A stretch of DNA of 64,000 bases from Parasedimentitalea marina (GCF_004006175.1 NZ_CP033223.1:46567-110566); one strand, 5' to 3'. Counted from the stretch's first letter, positions 17,668-27,242 are shown. Notes: generated by a model not told the origin, from the sequence alone. A program made the numbers and translations.

Positions 17668-18548
17668 GACCCGTTAACGGCCGGTCCGGAATCCTGTGTG
17701 CAGGGCGGCTCTATTGTGATCTGATCTTCTCAGCTGTTCCCCGAATGCCAACACTTGGTACCGAAGTCTTCGCAGAACATTTGACGCTAAGTGCCGGCGG
17801 CGGCGCTTTTATCACAGCGGCAACTTTACAGGCATTGGGCCAGCCCGCTTCGTTGCTTACGACCCTGCCGGCAGCTCCATTTGACGAGGTCGTCAAATCC
17901 GACATCAAAACTTGTAACGTCAACGCCAGCCATTGCAGCCCAGCACGAAATGGGGACAGCCCCCAAATCACGGTCGCAATTGCAAACTCGGAAGACCGTG
18001 CTTTTCTCAGTCACCAATCAGGTCGGGCCATTCCTGACATTGTGAGCAGCAACCTTGAGGAATTCCAGCACCTCCACATCGGAGAGCTCCGCAGTCTCGT
18101 TGAACACCCAAAGCTCATTGATCAGGCGCGCGCTGCTGGACTGTCGATATCTCTCGACTGTGGCTGGGATGACGAGGTGATGTCAGGGAAAATCGACGTC
18201 GCGCCTATCATCTCTGCCGTGGATATCTTTTTCCCAAACAAGGTGGAATTTGAACACCTCTTGGCTTTGGGTTTACCCGAGAACTTGGCGCCTTTGACCG
18301 TGGTTAAATGCGGAGCAGAGGGCGCGCGATCACTGGATGCACGTGGATGGCAAAGCGCACCCGGTGACCCAACCGAGGTCATCGACGCAACGGGTGCGGG
18401 AGATTCATTTAACGGCGGGTTTTTATCCGTATGGCTGGAAAATGGCCCCTTGATGCGCTGCATGGAGCGGGGCAATCAATGTGGGCATATTGCTGTCCAA
18501 ACTAAAGGTGGATTTGGCGCCTATGAACACTGGCACAAGCTGACGTAA
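17664..18548 (+). CDS. PfkB-family carbohydrate kinase
   Basis: A 294-residue sugar kinase of the ribokinase/PfkB family. The N-terminal substrate region contains AGRLYCDLIFSAVP and LSAGGGAFITAATLQALGQ. The C-terminal signature DATGAGDSFNGGF has the catalytic base at D247. It is the last gene of the operon, overlapping the ATPase gene by four bases, and would phosphorylate the sugar released from the imported compound. Phosphate acceptor identity is not evident. Confidence 0.87.
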   Translation: MRPVNGRSGILCAGRLYCDLIFSAVPRMPTLGTEVFAEHLTLSAGGGAFITAATLQALGQPASLLTTLPAAPFDEVVKSDIKTCNVNASHCSPARNGDSPQITVAIANSEDRAFLSHQSGRAIPDIVSSNLEEFQHLHIGELRSLVEHPKLIDQARAAGLSISLDCGWDDEVMSGKIDVAPIISAVDIFFPNKVEFEHLLALGLPENLAPLTVVKCGAEGARSLDARGWQSAPGDPTEVIDATGAGDSFNGGFLSVWLENGPLMRCMERGNQCGHIAVQTKGGFGAYEHWHKLT

Positions 18549-18713
18549 GTCATTTTTCATGTCCCCAACGGGTGCACATCTTGGTGGACGGGTTGAACAC
18601 AATTGGGCCCCAACGCGTAATAGGCGTTATGTAATCAAAGTAAAGCTGAGCCCAACTCACCACTTAAGCCTGAGCAACATTCCAATTATGCAAAACGCTC
18701 GGTACCGGCTGGC

Positions 18714-19328
18714 TCACTCCTCCAATGAAACCCATAGAACGCGGGCGTCCTCGGCGCTGGTGGACACGCACCCATGCCCCATACCGCTATCATAGTAGAC
18801 ACTATCACCCGCAGTCATCATCAGCGGCCGGTAATGTTCGGTGTACAGTGTCAGCGAGCCACTAATTACATACATGAACTCCTCGCCGCGGTGGCGCACC
18901 CAGCTTTCAAAGACACTGACATCGCGGGCCTTGATCGTACTGATATAGGGTAGCATGCGCTTGCTGCTCAGTTCCGTGCACAGCAGTTCGTGATCATATG
19001 TGGCGGTTTCTTGATGTTCGCCTTTACCGGTCAGCGTATAGTCACGACGACCGGAAATGTCACTTTTACCGGATTGCACAAACAGCTGAGGCGTCTTTAG
19101 ATCCAGGGTCTGCATCAGACGTCGAATGATATCGAAACTTGGCTTGGTTTGGTTGTTTTCAATCTTGGACAAGGTCGACCGCCCAATGGCAGCAGCCCTG
19201 GCAGCCTCCTCCAATGTCAGCCCCTTTGCTTTGCGCGCATCCCGAATCATTTGACCCAAAACCAGCCCATCCGGCGCCTCACCGATCTCACCAATCGGGC
19301 CGGTCTCTTCTTTCTGGACGGGTTCCAT
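18714..19328 (-). CDS. XRE-family regulator with C-terminal cupin
   Basis: A 204-residue regulator. The helix-turn-helix lies at about 25-80 (MIRDARKAKGLTLEEAARAA, RSTLSKIENNQTKPS) and a cupin sensor domain at about 110-200 (HRGEEFMYVISGSLTLY, GDSVYYDSGMGHG). This two-domain type usually senses a small metabolite through the cupin. The ATG at 19328 follows AGGAG at 19337-19341; a GTG seven codons upstream lies within that ribosome site and is rejected. It is divergent from gcvT, suggesting control of glycine cleavage, but this rests on position only. Confidence 0.85.
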   Translation of the reverse strand: MEPVQKEETGPIGEIGEAPDGLVLGQMIRDARKAKGLTLEEAARAAAIGRSTLSKIENNQTKPSFDIIRRLMQTLDLKTPQLFVQSGKSDISGRRDYTLTGKGEHQETATYDHELLCTELSSKRMLPYISTIKARDVSVFESWVRHRGEEFMYVISGSLTLYTEHYRPLMMTAGDSVYYDSGMGHGCVSTSAEDARVLWVSLEE

Positions 19329-19629
19329 AGGCGTTACTCCTGTATCCACGCAGTATTATTCTGCATCACCCTACACAAATATTCCCTCAATATCAATTTT
19401 GTTGCCAATAGGGGAAAAGTTTCCTATAGGAACATCAACACATAGACCGCGTATACAAGCGCATACATTGTTGATTTTATCCTGACGAACATGGAGACTG
19501 TCAGATGCACAGGTTTGACGCACCGGCAAGGCACCAACTAACCGCCAACCGGAATTGCCCAAACCGAACCCGTCTTACTGCCTCTCCATCGTACAGCCCA
19601 GCCTCGCCCCCACAGAAAGGCCTAAAATT
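19329..19629. promoter_or_regulatory. Divergent regulatory region of XRE-cupin gene and gcvT
   Basis: No gene is seen in these 301 bases. The palindrome TTCCTATAGGAA at 19421-19432 is preceded by a related half, ATAGGGGAAA (19409-19418), giving a two-site arrangement that could bind the XRE regulator. The flanks are AT-rich (about 19370-19470). I looked for a glycine riboswitch and could not recognise its conserved core. Confidence 0.5.
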
Positions 19630-20727
19630 ATGACCGATGCTGCGAAACGCACACCGTTGTATGATCTTCACGTCGAACTTGGCGGTAAGATGGTTGATTT
19701 TGCTGGCTGGGAGATGCCGGTTCAGTACCCGATGGGCATCATGGGCGAGCACAGCCATACGCGCGCCAAGGCGGGGTTGTTTGACGTCAGCCATATGGGT
19801 CAGGTGATCCTGCGCGGGGCGGATGCGGCCAGCAAACTGGAAACCCTGGTGCCCTCGGCGCTGACCACCCTGAAAGAGGGCAAGGCGCGCTATACGTTCT
19901 TCACCAATGACGACGGTGGCATCATGGATGACCTGATCGTCGCCAATGCCGGTGATCACCTGTTTGTGGTGGTCAATGCCTCGATGCGCCACCAGGACAT
20001 CCCGCATATGGCCAAGCATCTTGATGGGATCGAGGTCACCGAGATCTTTGATCGCGCGCTCATCGCGGTCCAGGGTCCGGCGGCGGAACATGTGGTGGGC
20101 GATCTGTGCCCCGCCGCACGTGAGATGAGCTTCATGCAGACCATGGAGGCCGAGATCATGGGTGTTGACTGCCGCATCTCGCGGCTGGGTTACACCGGCG
20201 AAGACGGCTTTGAAATCTCCATCCCCGAAGCCAAGGCGATTGCGATCTGCCGCGCTTTTCTGGCCCATGAAGACTGCGAGCCGGTTGGCCTCGGGGCGCG
20301 CGACAGCCTGCGCCTGGAATCCGGATTGTGCCTCTATGGCAATGACATCGACAATGACACCTCGCCGGTCGAGGCCTCGCTGACCTGGGCGATGCAGAAA
20401 CGCCGCCGCGAGGAAGGCGGATTTCCCGGCGCGGCCCGCATTCAGCGCGAGCTGGCTGAGGGCACTGCCCGCAAACTGGTTGGCATCAAACCCACTGGGC
20501 GCGCCCCGGCCCGTGCCGGTGTCGAGGTCCAGGATCTGGACGGCACCGTGATCGGCACCATCACCTCGGGCGGATTTGGACCCTCGGTCGGCGCCCCGGT
20601 TGCGATGGGATATGTCGCCACCGACTTCAGCACCCCAGGCCAGAAAATCAACCTGATCATCCGCGGCAAGGCGCAACCGGCTGAGATTGCCGCGCTGCCT
20701 TTTGTCCCCCAAAACTACAAACGCTGA
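19630..20727 (+). CDS. gcvT: Glycine cleavage system T protein (aminomethyltransferase)
   Basis: A 365-residue tetrahydrofolate-dependent aminomethyltransferase that takes the aminomethyl group from lipoyl-GcvH and releases ammonia and methylene-THF. Signatures: TPLYDLHVELGGKMVDFAGWEMPVQY in two pieces near the N terminus, GLFDVSHMGQ, SRLGYTGEDGFEIS and GLGARDSLRLESGLCLYG. Length matches the family. The ATG at 19630 follows AGAAAGG; an upstream in-frame start at 19555 would add 25 non-conserved residues. gcvH follows after 18 bases. The region is visibly richer in G+C at third codon positions than the ABC operons to its left. Confidence 0.95.
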   Translation: MTDAAKRTPLYDLHVELGGKMVDFAGWEMPVQYPMGIMGEHSHTRAKAGLFDVSHMGQVILRGADAASKLETLVPSALTTLKEGKARYTFFTNDDGGIMDDLIVANAGDHLFVVVNASMRHQDIPHMAKHLDGIEVTEIFDRALIAVQGPAAEHVVGDLCPAAREMSFMQTMEAEIMGVDCRISRLGYTGEDGFEISIPEAKAIAICRAFLAHEDCEPVGLGARDSLRLESGLCLYGNDIDNDTSPVEASLTWAMQKRRREEGGFPGAARIQRELAEGTARKLVGIKPTGRAPARAGVEVQDLDGTVIGTITSGGFGPSVGAPVAMGYVATDFSTPGQKINLIIRGKAQPAEIAALPFVPQNYKR

Positions 20728-20745
20728 ACCCCAGGAGTTTCGAAC

Positions 20746-21111
20746 ATGACCACCTATTATTCCGAAGAGCACGAATGGGTCACCGTCGAAGGTGAGATCG
20801 CCACCATTGGCATCACCCAGCACGCCGCCGACCAGCTGGGCGAGATCGTGTTTGTCGAACAGAAAGAGCCCGGCGACGATTTTGAAAAAGGCGACGACAT
20901 TGGCGTCATCGAATCCGTCAAAGCCGCCTCGGAAATCTACGCGCCTGTGGACGGCGAAGTGCTCGAGGCCAATGGCGCCCTCGAGGACAATCCCGGCGCG
21001 CTGAATGACGCCCCCGAGGGCGATGCCTGGATCTACAAGATCAAGCTGACCAATACAGACCAGCTCAGTGATCTGATGGATCTGGACGGCTACAAGGCCT
21101 TCATCGGCTAA
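20746..21111 (+). CDS. gcvH: Glycine cleavage system H protein (lipoyl carrier)
   Basis: A 121-residue shuttle protein carrying lipoate between GcvP, GcvT and the L protein. The lipoylation site is in GVIESVKAASEIYAPV, with K at about residue 63. Other family features are YSEEHEWV at the N terminus, GITQHAADQLGEIVFVE, and the acidic DAPEGDAWIYKIK stretch. It has a strong CAGGAG ribosome site. It lies between gcvT and gcvP in the usual gcvT-H-P order. Confidence 0.96.
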   Translation: MTTYYSEEHEWVTVEGEIATIGITQHAADQLGEIVFVEQKEPGDDFEKGDDIGVIESVKAASEIYAPVDGEVLEANGALEDNPGALNDAPEGDAWIYKIKLTNTDQLSDLMDLDGYKAFIG

Positions 21112-21141
21112 CCGCCCCCCCTGATGCGGATCCGCCACCGG

Positions 21142-21208
21142 GCGCAGGCCGCATCTTCATCTTTTCAAAAATACTCCCGCCGGAGGCTCCCCTCCTCCCG
21201 GCCTGCGC
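21142..21208. repeat. Intergenic element with AATACTCCCGCC core and inverted ends
   Basis: Between gcvH and gcvP, arms GCGCAGGCC (21142-21150) and GGCCTGCGC (21200-21208) enclose the segment TTTTCAAAAATACTCCCGCC (21162-21181). The 13-base core AAATACTCCCGCC recurs at 48439-48451. From memory, similar stretches occur in many intergenic spaces of Rhodobacteraceae genomes; I could not check this. Confidence 0.5.
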
Positions 21209-21232
21209 TGATCTCTCCAAAGGAACACCCCC

Positions 21233-24087
21233 ATGGCCTTCAAGCTGACCGATTACGAAGCCTATGATTTTGCCAACCGCCGCCACATTGGCCCCAGCCC
21301 GCGTGAAATGGCTGATATGTTGCAGGTCATCGGCTTCAAAACCCTGGACGAGTTGATCGACGCGACGGTCCCGGCCTCGATCCGCCAGACCGAAGCCCTG
21401 GACTGGGGCCCGGCCATGACCGAGCGCGACGCCCTGTTCCACATGAAAGAGGTCGCCAGCAAAAACAAGGTGCTGACCTCGCTGATCGGCCAGGGCTATT
21501 ACGGCACCTCCACCCCGGCGCCGATCCTGCGCAACATCCTGGAAAACCCGGCCTGGTACACCGCCTATACGCCCTATCAGCCAGAAATCTCGCAGGGCAG
21601 GCTTGAGGCGCTGTTGAACTTCCAGACCATGGTCAGCGATCTGACCGGCATGGACATCGCCAATGCCTCGCTGCTGGACGAGGCCACCGCCGCCGCCGAG
21701 GCCATGGCGATGACCAAACGCAGCAGCCGCTCCAAGGCCAATAACGCCGCCTTCTTTGTTGATGAAAACTGCCACCCGCAGACCATCGCGGTGATCAAAA
21801 CCCGTGCCGCGCCGCTGGGTGTCGAGGTGATCGTGGCCAACCCGGATGATCTGGAACCCGAAACCGTCTTTGGCGCCATCTTCCAGTATCCCGGCACCTA
21901 TGGCCATGTGCGCGACTTCACCGCTGAAATCACCGCGCTGCACGCCAACAAAGGTCTGGCCATTGTCGCCGCCGACATTCTGTCGCTGGCGCTGCTGAAA
22001 TCCCCCGGTGAAATGGGCGCCGATATTGCCATCGGATCGACCCAGCGTTTTGGCGTGCCGATGGGCTATGGCGGTCCCCACGCCGCCTATATGGCCACCA
22101 CGGATAAGCTCAAGCGCGCCATGCCGGGCCGCATCATTGGTGTCTCGGTCGACAGCCACGGCAACAAGGCCTACCGGCTGGCGCTGCAAACCCGCGAACA
22201 GCATATTCGCCGTGAAAAGGCCAATTCCAACGTCTGCACCGCCCAGGCGCTGCTGGCGGTGATGGCCTCGATGTATGCGGTCTATCACGGTCCCGACGGC
22301 ATCAAGGCGATCGCCCAGTCGGTGCACCGCAAGACCTCACGTCTGGCCGCCACCTCGAAGAGCACGGCTACACCGTCGAGCCCGAGGTGTTCTTTGACAC
22401 CATCACGGTTGACGTGGGTCCGCTGCAGAAAACCGTGATGGAGGCGGCGGTGGCCCGCGGCATCAACCTGCGCAAGGTCGGGGCCACGGCCGTGGGCGTC
22501 TCCCTTGACGAACAGACCCGCCCGGAAACCATCGAGGCGGTCTGGGGCGCCTTTGGCATCGACAAACAGGACGACAGTCAGGCCAACCGCGACTATCGCC
22601 TGCCCGAGCACGCCCTGCGCGACAGTGCCTATCTGACCCACCCGATTTTCCACAAAAACCGGGCCGAGGCCGAAATCACCCGCTACATGCGCCGTCTTGC
22701 GGATCGCGATCTGGCGCTGGACCGCTCGATGATCCCGCTGGGGTCCTGCACCATGAAGCTGAACGCCACCGTCGAGATGATCCCGGTCACCTGGCCCGAG
22801 TTCAGCAACCTGCACCCCTTTGTGCCGCAGGATCAGGCGCAGGGTTACACCCAGATGATCGACGATCTGAACGATAAACTGTGTCAGATCACCGGCTATG
22901 ACGCGATCAGCCAGCAGCCCAACTCGGGCGCGCAGGGTGAATATGCCGGCCTTTTGACCATCCGCAACTATCACGCGGCCCGGGGTCAGGCGGGGCGCAA
23001 TGTCTGCCTGATCCCCACCTCGGCGCATGGCACCAACCCGGCCACCGCGCAGATGGTGGGCTACAAGGTGGTGCCCATCAAGGCGGATGCGCACGGCAAT
23101 ATCGACATCGCCGATTTCCGCGCCAAGGCTGAATTGCACTCGGACAGGCTGGCCGCCTGCATGATCACCTATCCCTCGACCCACGGCGTGTTTGAGGAAA
23201 CCGTGCAGGAGGTCTGCCAGATCACCCATGATCACGGCGGTCAGGTCTATATCGATGGCGCCAATATGAACGCCATGGTCGGTCTGGCCCAGCCCGGTAA
23301 GATCGGCGGCGATGTCAGCCACCTGAACCTGCATAAAACCTTCTGCATTCCCCACGGCGGCGGCGGCCCCGGCATGGGCCCGATCGGGGTGAAATCCCAC
23401 CTGACCGCGCACCTGCCCGGCCACCCTGAATACGGCTCGGCGGTGGGTCCGGTCTCGGCGGCGCCCTTTGGCTCGCCCTCGATCCTGCCGGTCAGCTGGG
23501 CCTATATCCTGCTGATGGGCGGCGCCGGTCTGACCCAGGCCACCAAGGTCGCCATCCTGAACGCCAACTATATCGCCGCCCGCCTGAAAGACGCCTACGG
23601 TGTCCTCTACACCTCCAAAACCGGCCGCGTCGCCCATGAGTGCATTCTCGACACCCGCCCCCTGGCCGATGCGGGCAATGTCACCGTGGATGACATCGCC
23701 AAACGTCTGGTCGACAGCGGTTTCCACGCCCCGACCATGTCCTGGCCGGTGGCCGGCACCCTGATGGTGGAACCCACCGAGTCCGAGCCCAAGGACGAGC
23801 TGGACCGGTTCTGCGACGCCATGCTGTCGATCCGCGCCGAGGCCCAGGATGTCATCGACGGCAAGATCGACGCCGACAACAACCCGCTGAAAAACGCACC
23901 CCACACGGTGCGCGATCTGGTCGGCGACTGGGACCGCCCCTACAGCCGCGAGACCGCCTGTTTCCCGCCCGGATCATTGGGCGTCGACAAATACTGGTCC
24001 CCCGTCAACCGCGTCGACAACGCCTACGGTGACCGAAACCTCATCTGCACATGCCCCCCAATGACTGACTACCAAGACGAAACTTAA
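21233..24087 (+). pseudogene. gcvP: Glycine decarboxylase P protein, interrupted by a -1 frameshift
   Basis: Two overlapping frames together cover a full-length PLP-dependent glycine decarboxylase (about 951 residues if corrected). The first, 21233-22438, is in frame until about 22350 ([11 protein letters not shown]); the second carries on with [16 protein letters not shown] in the +1 frame and runs to 24087. One C appears lost in GCCGCCACC around 22348-22352: inserting it would give [15 protein letters not shown]. The downstream half contains the PLP lysine motif [14 protein letters not shown]. If real, the uninterrupted N-terminal product lacks the cofactor site and the enzyme is dead. A sequencing or assembly error at a short C run is a serious alternative, since both halves look well conserved. 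Confidence 0.85.
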
Positions 24088-24098
24088 AACAACAATCA

Positions 24099-24120
24099 GC
24101 CCCGTCAAATAAGACGGGGC
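24099..24120 (-). terminator. Hairpin between gcvP and znuA
   Basis: GCCCCGTC (24099-24106) and GACGGGGC (24113-24120) form an 8-bp stem with loop AAATAA. Read on the minus strand the stem is followed by a moderately T-rich stretch (GATTGTTGTTTT), so it probably ends znuA; it may also serve gcvP. Confidence 0.75.
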
Positions 24121-24133
24121 CAACCAAAACAGG

Positions 24134-25114
24134 TCAGGAGCAGTTCGCCATCCGCTGTCCAAGATCCAACAACAAGCTCGGGTAAAACTGCGGACCCAGT
24201 GGAATGTCTGTTCCCATCGGGTCAATCACTGCTGTTTTGGCCCCGGTGCCATCCATGACTGTCGCAACCAATCCCGGATTGAACTGCGGTTCTGAAAACA
24301 CGCAGCTCACCCCCAGTTCCGCTACCGTTCCTCGCACTTCGGCCAGCCGTGCCGGACTGGGTGACGATGCATCGCTGAGTGAAATTGCCGCCAATGCCGA
24401 CAGATCAAAACTGGTCTCAAAATACTGATAGGCATCGTGAAAAACCACAAATCCACCCTCACGCAGCGGCGCCAGCCCGGCGTCAATGATGACCACAGCC
24501 TGATCTATCTCTGCCCTGCCAGCCGCAGCGTTTGCACGGTATGCCTCGGCGTTATCCGGATCAAACTGCGCAAGTTCAGTGGCCGCCAGGTCCAGCCATA
24601 GCTTACCATTCTCTGGCGCCAACCAAGCATGCGGATCTACACCTTCATGGCCATGATCATCGTGCGCATCTCCGTCATGTCCGTCTTCTTGATGTTCGCT
24701 CTCTTCGTGCCCGTCTTCTCCATGATCATCGTCGTGACCGGCAAACCGCGCACCTTCGCGAAACGGCAGAACCGTCACGCCGTCGCTGTGCAGCAACTCT
24801 ATCACCTTTGCACCTGTCGCTAGATTGTCTACCGATCCCTCCAGCCAGGGGGTCAACGTCTCGCCCATCCAAAACACAAAATCTGCCCGGCTCAACGCCC
24901 TCGCCTCGGACGGGCGCATCGAATAGCCATGCGGCGAAGCGCCTGGCTGCACCACCAGATCCGGAGTGCCTACCCCTTGCATCACTCGGGCTACCAGCCC
25001 ATGCACCGGTGCGATATCGGTGGCCACAAGCGGCACATCTGCCTGCCCCGCACCCGTGAATGTCAAGCTGGCCACGGCTGCAACAAAGGATATCATTTGG
25101 GATGATCGTAACAT
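24134..25114 (-). CDS. znuA: Zinc ABC transporter periplasmic binding protein
   Basis: A 326-residue cluster-9 metal-binding protein. A signal peptide (residues 1-25, ending GAGQA) is followed by zinc ligands H38 (APVHGL), H62 (SPHGYS) and H162 (DPHAWL), and the His/Asp/Glu-rich loop at 127-158, the hallmark of ZnuA rather than manganese-binding relatives. A Cys pair (C256 region and the last residues) is consistent with the ZnuA disulphide. It is divergent from zur-znuC-znuB and the spacer carries a candidate Zur site. Confidence 0.95.
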   Translation of the reverse strand: MLRSSQMISFVAAVASLTFTGAGQADVPLVATDIAPVHGLVARVMQGVGTPDLVVQPGASPHGYSMRPSEARALSRADFVFWMGETLTPWLEGSVDNLATGAKVIELLHSDGVTVLPFREGARFAGHDDDHGEDGHEESEHQEDGHDGDAHDDHGHEGVDPHAWLAPENGKLWLDLAATELAQFDPDNAEAYRANAAAGRAEIDQAVVIIDAGLAPLREGGFVVFHDAYQYFETSFDLSALAAISLSDASSPSPARLAEVRGTVAELGVSCVFSEPQFNPGLVATVMDGTGAKTAVIDPMGTDIPLGPQFYPSLLLDLGQRMANCS

Positions 25115-25133
25115 AGGATGCCTCGTGTGATCT

Positions 25134-25172
25134 TATAACATTACATGGCTTGTTAAATGTCATACTATAACA
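25134..25172. promoter_or_regulatory. Candidate Zur-binding region
   Basis: The divergent spacer between znuA and zur holds the repeated element TATAACAT and an imperfect palindrome with TGTTA at 25151-25155 and TAACA at 25168-25172. Zur boxes of alphaproteobacteria are AT-rich palindromes with GTTAT...ATAAC halves, which this resembles. Zinc-dependent repression of both units is expected by analogy. Confidence 0.55.
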
Positions 25173-25213
25173 TATCAAGCGATAAATGACCTGATCCAGC
25201 GGAGACGTGACAA

Positions 25214-25696
25214 ATGGGTTCTCTTGGCTTTACGACCCACGACCATGCAAACTGCATCAACGACTGCGTTGCGGCCGCCGACCAGCAGTGCCTAGAACAG
25301 GGGCTGCAACTGACCCCTGTGCGCCGCCGGGTTTTGGAAATCCTGCTGCAACAGCACCAGTCGCTTGGGGCCTACGACATCCTCGACCTCCTGCGCAGCG
25401 AGGGCCTGGGGTCTCAGCCGCCTGTCGCCTACCGCGCACTGGATTTTTTGGTCAAACACGGCTTCGCCCACAAGATTGAGCGTCTGAATGCCTTTATCGC
25501 CTGCACCCATCCTGGCGAAAATCATGCCCCCATTTTCATGATCTGTCGTCAATGTAATGCCGTCGCCGAAACCCATACCAACCTGAACGACGGCCAGCTT
25601 GGTCAATTGGCGCAGGACGCAGGATTTCAGATCGAAGGCACTGTAGTCGAGGTAGAAGGCCTGTGCCCCAAATGTCAGGACCACCCCACACCATGA
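25214..25696 (+). CDS. zur: Zinc uptake regulator (Fur family)
   Basis: A 160-residue Fur-family repressor. The winged helix spans about 25-95 (LTPVRRRVLEILLQQHQSLGAYDILDLL, PVAYRALDFLVKHGFAHKIE). Structural zinc cysteines are C112-x2-C115 (CRQCNA) and C153-x2-C156 (CPKCQDH). Placement between znuA and znuCB identifies it as Zur rather than Fur. The stop overlaps the znuC start, so its own expression is tied to the transporter. Confidence 0.93.
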   Translation: MGSLGFTTHDHANCINDCVAAADQQCLEQGLQLTPVRRRVLEILLQQHQSLGAYDILDLLRSEGLGSQPPVAYRALDFLVKHGFAHKIERLNAFIACTHPGENHAPIFMICRQCNAVAETHTNLNDGQLGQLAQDAGFQIEGTVVEVEGLCPKCQDHPTP

Positions 25697-26439
25697 GCCT
25701 GGTCACGTTGCAGGATCTGACCATCCGTCACAGCGGCAACCCCGTTCTGACGAATGTCAATTTCACCATCACCAAAGGCGAGATCGTCACCTTGGTTGGG
25801 CCAAACGGCTCGGGAAAGTCCACGCTTTTGCGGGCTGTCATTGGCGCCTTGCGACCAAATTCCGGCCAGGTGATCCGCGCCCCTGGTCTGCGCATCGGTT
25901 ACGTTCCGCAGAAGCTGCATATCGACCCCACTTTGCCCCTGACCGTGCGCCGTTTTCTGAGCCTGCCGACACGTGTTCCAAATTCCATGGCAGATCAAGC
26001 CCTGGACCAAGCTGGGGCTGGCCCGCTGGCAAATCGGCAGATGTCCCGTCTGTCTGGCGGACAATTTCAACGGGTCCTGCTGGCCCGGGCCTTGCTGTGC
26101 AATCCACAATTGTTGATCCTGGACGAGGCGACGCAGGGGCTGGATCAACCGGGATCCGCCGCATTTTATCAACAGATCGAAACCGTCCGCCAGCAGCTGG
26201 GTTGCGCGGTCTTGATGGTCAGCCATGAATTGCACGTGGTTATGGCGGCCTCAGATCGGGTGATCTGCCTGAATGGCCACATCTGCTGCGAAGGCGAGCC
26301 CGAACATGTCGCCTCGGCCCCCGAATACCGCGCCCTGTTTGGCACCGGAACCCAGGGGGCACTGGCCCTGTACCGGCACGAGCATAACCATTCGCATGAC
26401 AGCGACTGCGATCATCACAGTCACGAGGCCGCAGAATGA
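25693..26439 (+). CDS. znuC: Zinc ABC transporter ATPase
   Basis: A 248-residue ATPase. Walker A is GPNGSGKST, the signature LSGGQFQRVLLARA, Walker B LLILDEATQGLD, and switch His VSHELHVV. The C terminus carries a His-rich tail (HEHNHSHDSDCDHHSHE) common in ZnuC. Start 25693 overlaps the zur TGA by four bases; an upstream start would extend into zur. The stop overlaps znuB. Confidence 0.94.
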   Translation: MSLVTLQDLTIRHSGNPVLTNVNFTITKGEIVTLVGPNGSGKSTLLRAVIGALRPNSGQVIRAPGLRIGYVPQKLHIDPTLPLTVRRFLSLPTRVPNSMADQALDQAGAGPLANRQMSRLSGGQFQRVLLARALLCNPQLLILDEATQGLDQPGSAAFYQQIETVRQQLGCAVLMVSHELHVVMAASDRVICLNGHICCEGEPEHVASAPEYRALFGTGTQGALALYRHEHNHSHDSDCDHHSHEAAE

Positions 26440-27242
26440 TTTTGTTTGACAGTTTTCTGATTTATGCCGCTTTGGCCGGCCTTGGCGTTGCCATCGCTGC
26501 GGCCCCTTTGGGCTGTTTCGTCGTCTGGCGCCGGATGGCCTATTTTGGCGACGCCACTGCGCATGCCTCGATCCTTGGCGTGGCGCTGGCCCTTAGTTTT
26601 GAAATATCGATCTTTGCCGGAGTACTGATTGTGGCGCTTTTGATGGCCGCCACCGTCTCAACGCTCAGCAATCGCGGCTATGCCATGGACACTATTTTGG
26701 GTGTCCTCGCCCATTCAGCGCTGGCTTTTGGGCTTGTGGCAGTTTCCTTTTTGCAAGGTGTGCGGATCGATCTGATGGCCTATCTGTTTGGCGAAATACT
26801 GGCCGTTGGACTGCTGGACCTGACTGTCATCTGGGCCGGAGCCTTGCTGGTTCTGTCCTTGCTGTGGTGGCGCTGGTCGGCCTTGCTGACGGCGACGCTA
26901 AACCCGGATCTGGCTTATGCCGCAGGCATCGACCCCCGCCGCGAGCAACTGGTCCTGACGTTGGCGCTGGCGCTGGTGGTTGCGGTGGCCATCAAAGTTG
27001 TCGGCGTGTTGCTGATTTCCGCAATGTTGATTATCCCCGCTGCCACGGCCCGTCCCTTTGCCGGTACGCCGGAACGCATGGCGGTGATGGCCGCCGCGAT
27101 TGGCGGATTATCTGCTCTTGGTGGGTTGCAGCTGGCCTTTGCATTTGACACGCCGACCGGGCCGACAATCGTATGCCTGGCCGCCTTGCTGTTTACCCTG
27201 TCCAGTGTGACTACCCTCTTATTTCGCGGCCCCTCTGCCTAA
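26436..27242 (+). CDS. znuB: Zinc ABC transporter permease
   Basis: A 268-residue ABC-3 family membrane protein with about eight hydrophobic segments. Family patterns are GCFVVWRRMAYFGDATAHASILGVAL near the N terminus and KVVGVLLISAMLIIPAATARPFA. It overlaps znuC (ATGA) and completes the zinc importer. It converges on the histidine kinase gene with only 18 bases between stops. Confidence 0.94.
   Translation: MILFDSFLIYAALAGLGVAIAAAPLGCFVVWRRMAYFGDATAHASILGVALALSFEISIFAGVLIVALLMAATVSTLSNRGYAMDTILGVLAHSALAFGLVAVSFLQGVRIDLMAYLFGEILAVGLLDLTVIWAGALLVLSLLWWRWSALLTATLNPDLAYAAGIDPRREQLVLTLALALVVAVAIKVVGVLLISAMLIIPAATARPFAGTPERMAVMAAAIGGLSALGGLQLAFAFDTPTGPTIVCLAALLFTLSSVTTLLFRGPSA

Noticed and set aside
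18549..18713. Possible small gene or terminator between the PfkB kinase and XRE gene
   Set aside because: No frame with ribosome site and only a 5-bp inverted repeat (AACGC/GCGTT) were found.
19350..19629. Glycine riboswitch upstream of gcvT
   Set aside because: The conserved tandem aptamer core was not recognisable; only palindromes were seen.
19501..23904. Long minus-strand open frames opposite gcvT, gcvH and gcvP
   Set aside because: They mirror strongly conserved plus-strand genes in GC-rich sequence and have low-complexity Gly/Asp/Arg-rich translations without family motifs.
24532..25059. 175-residue plus-strand frame rich in His, Arg and Pro
   Set aside because: It is the complement of znuA, including its His-rich loop, and has no ribosome site or motif.
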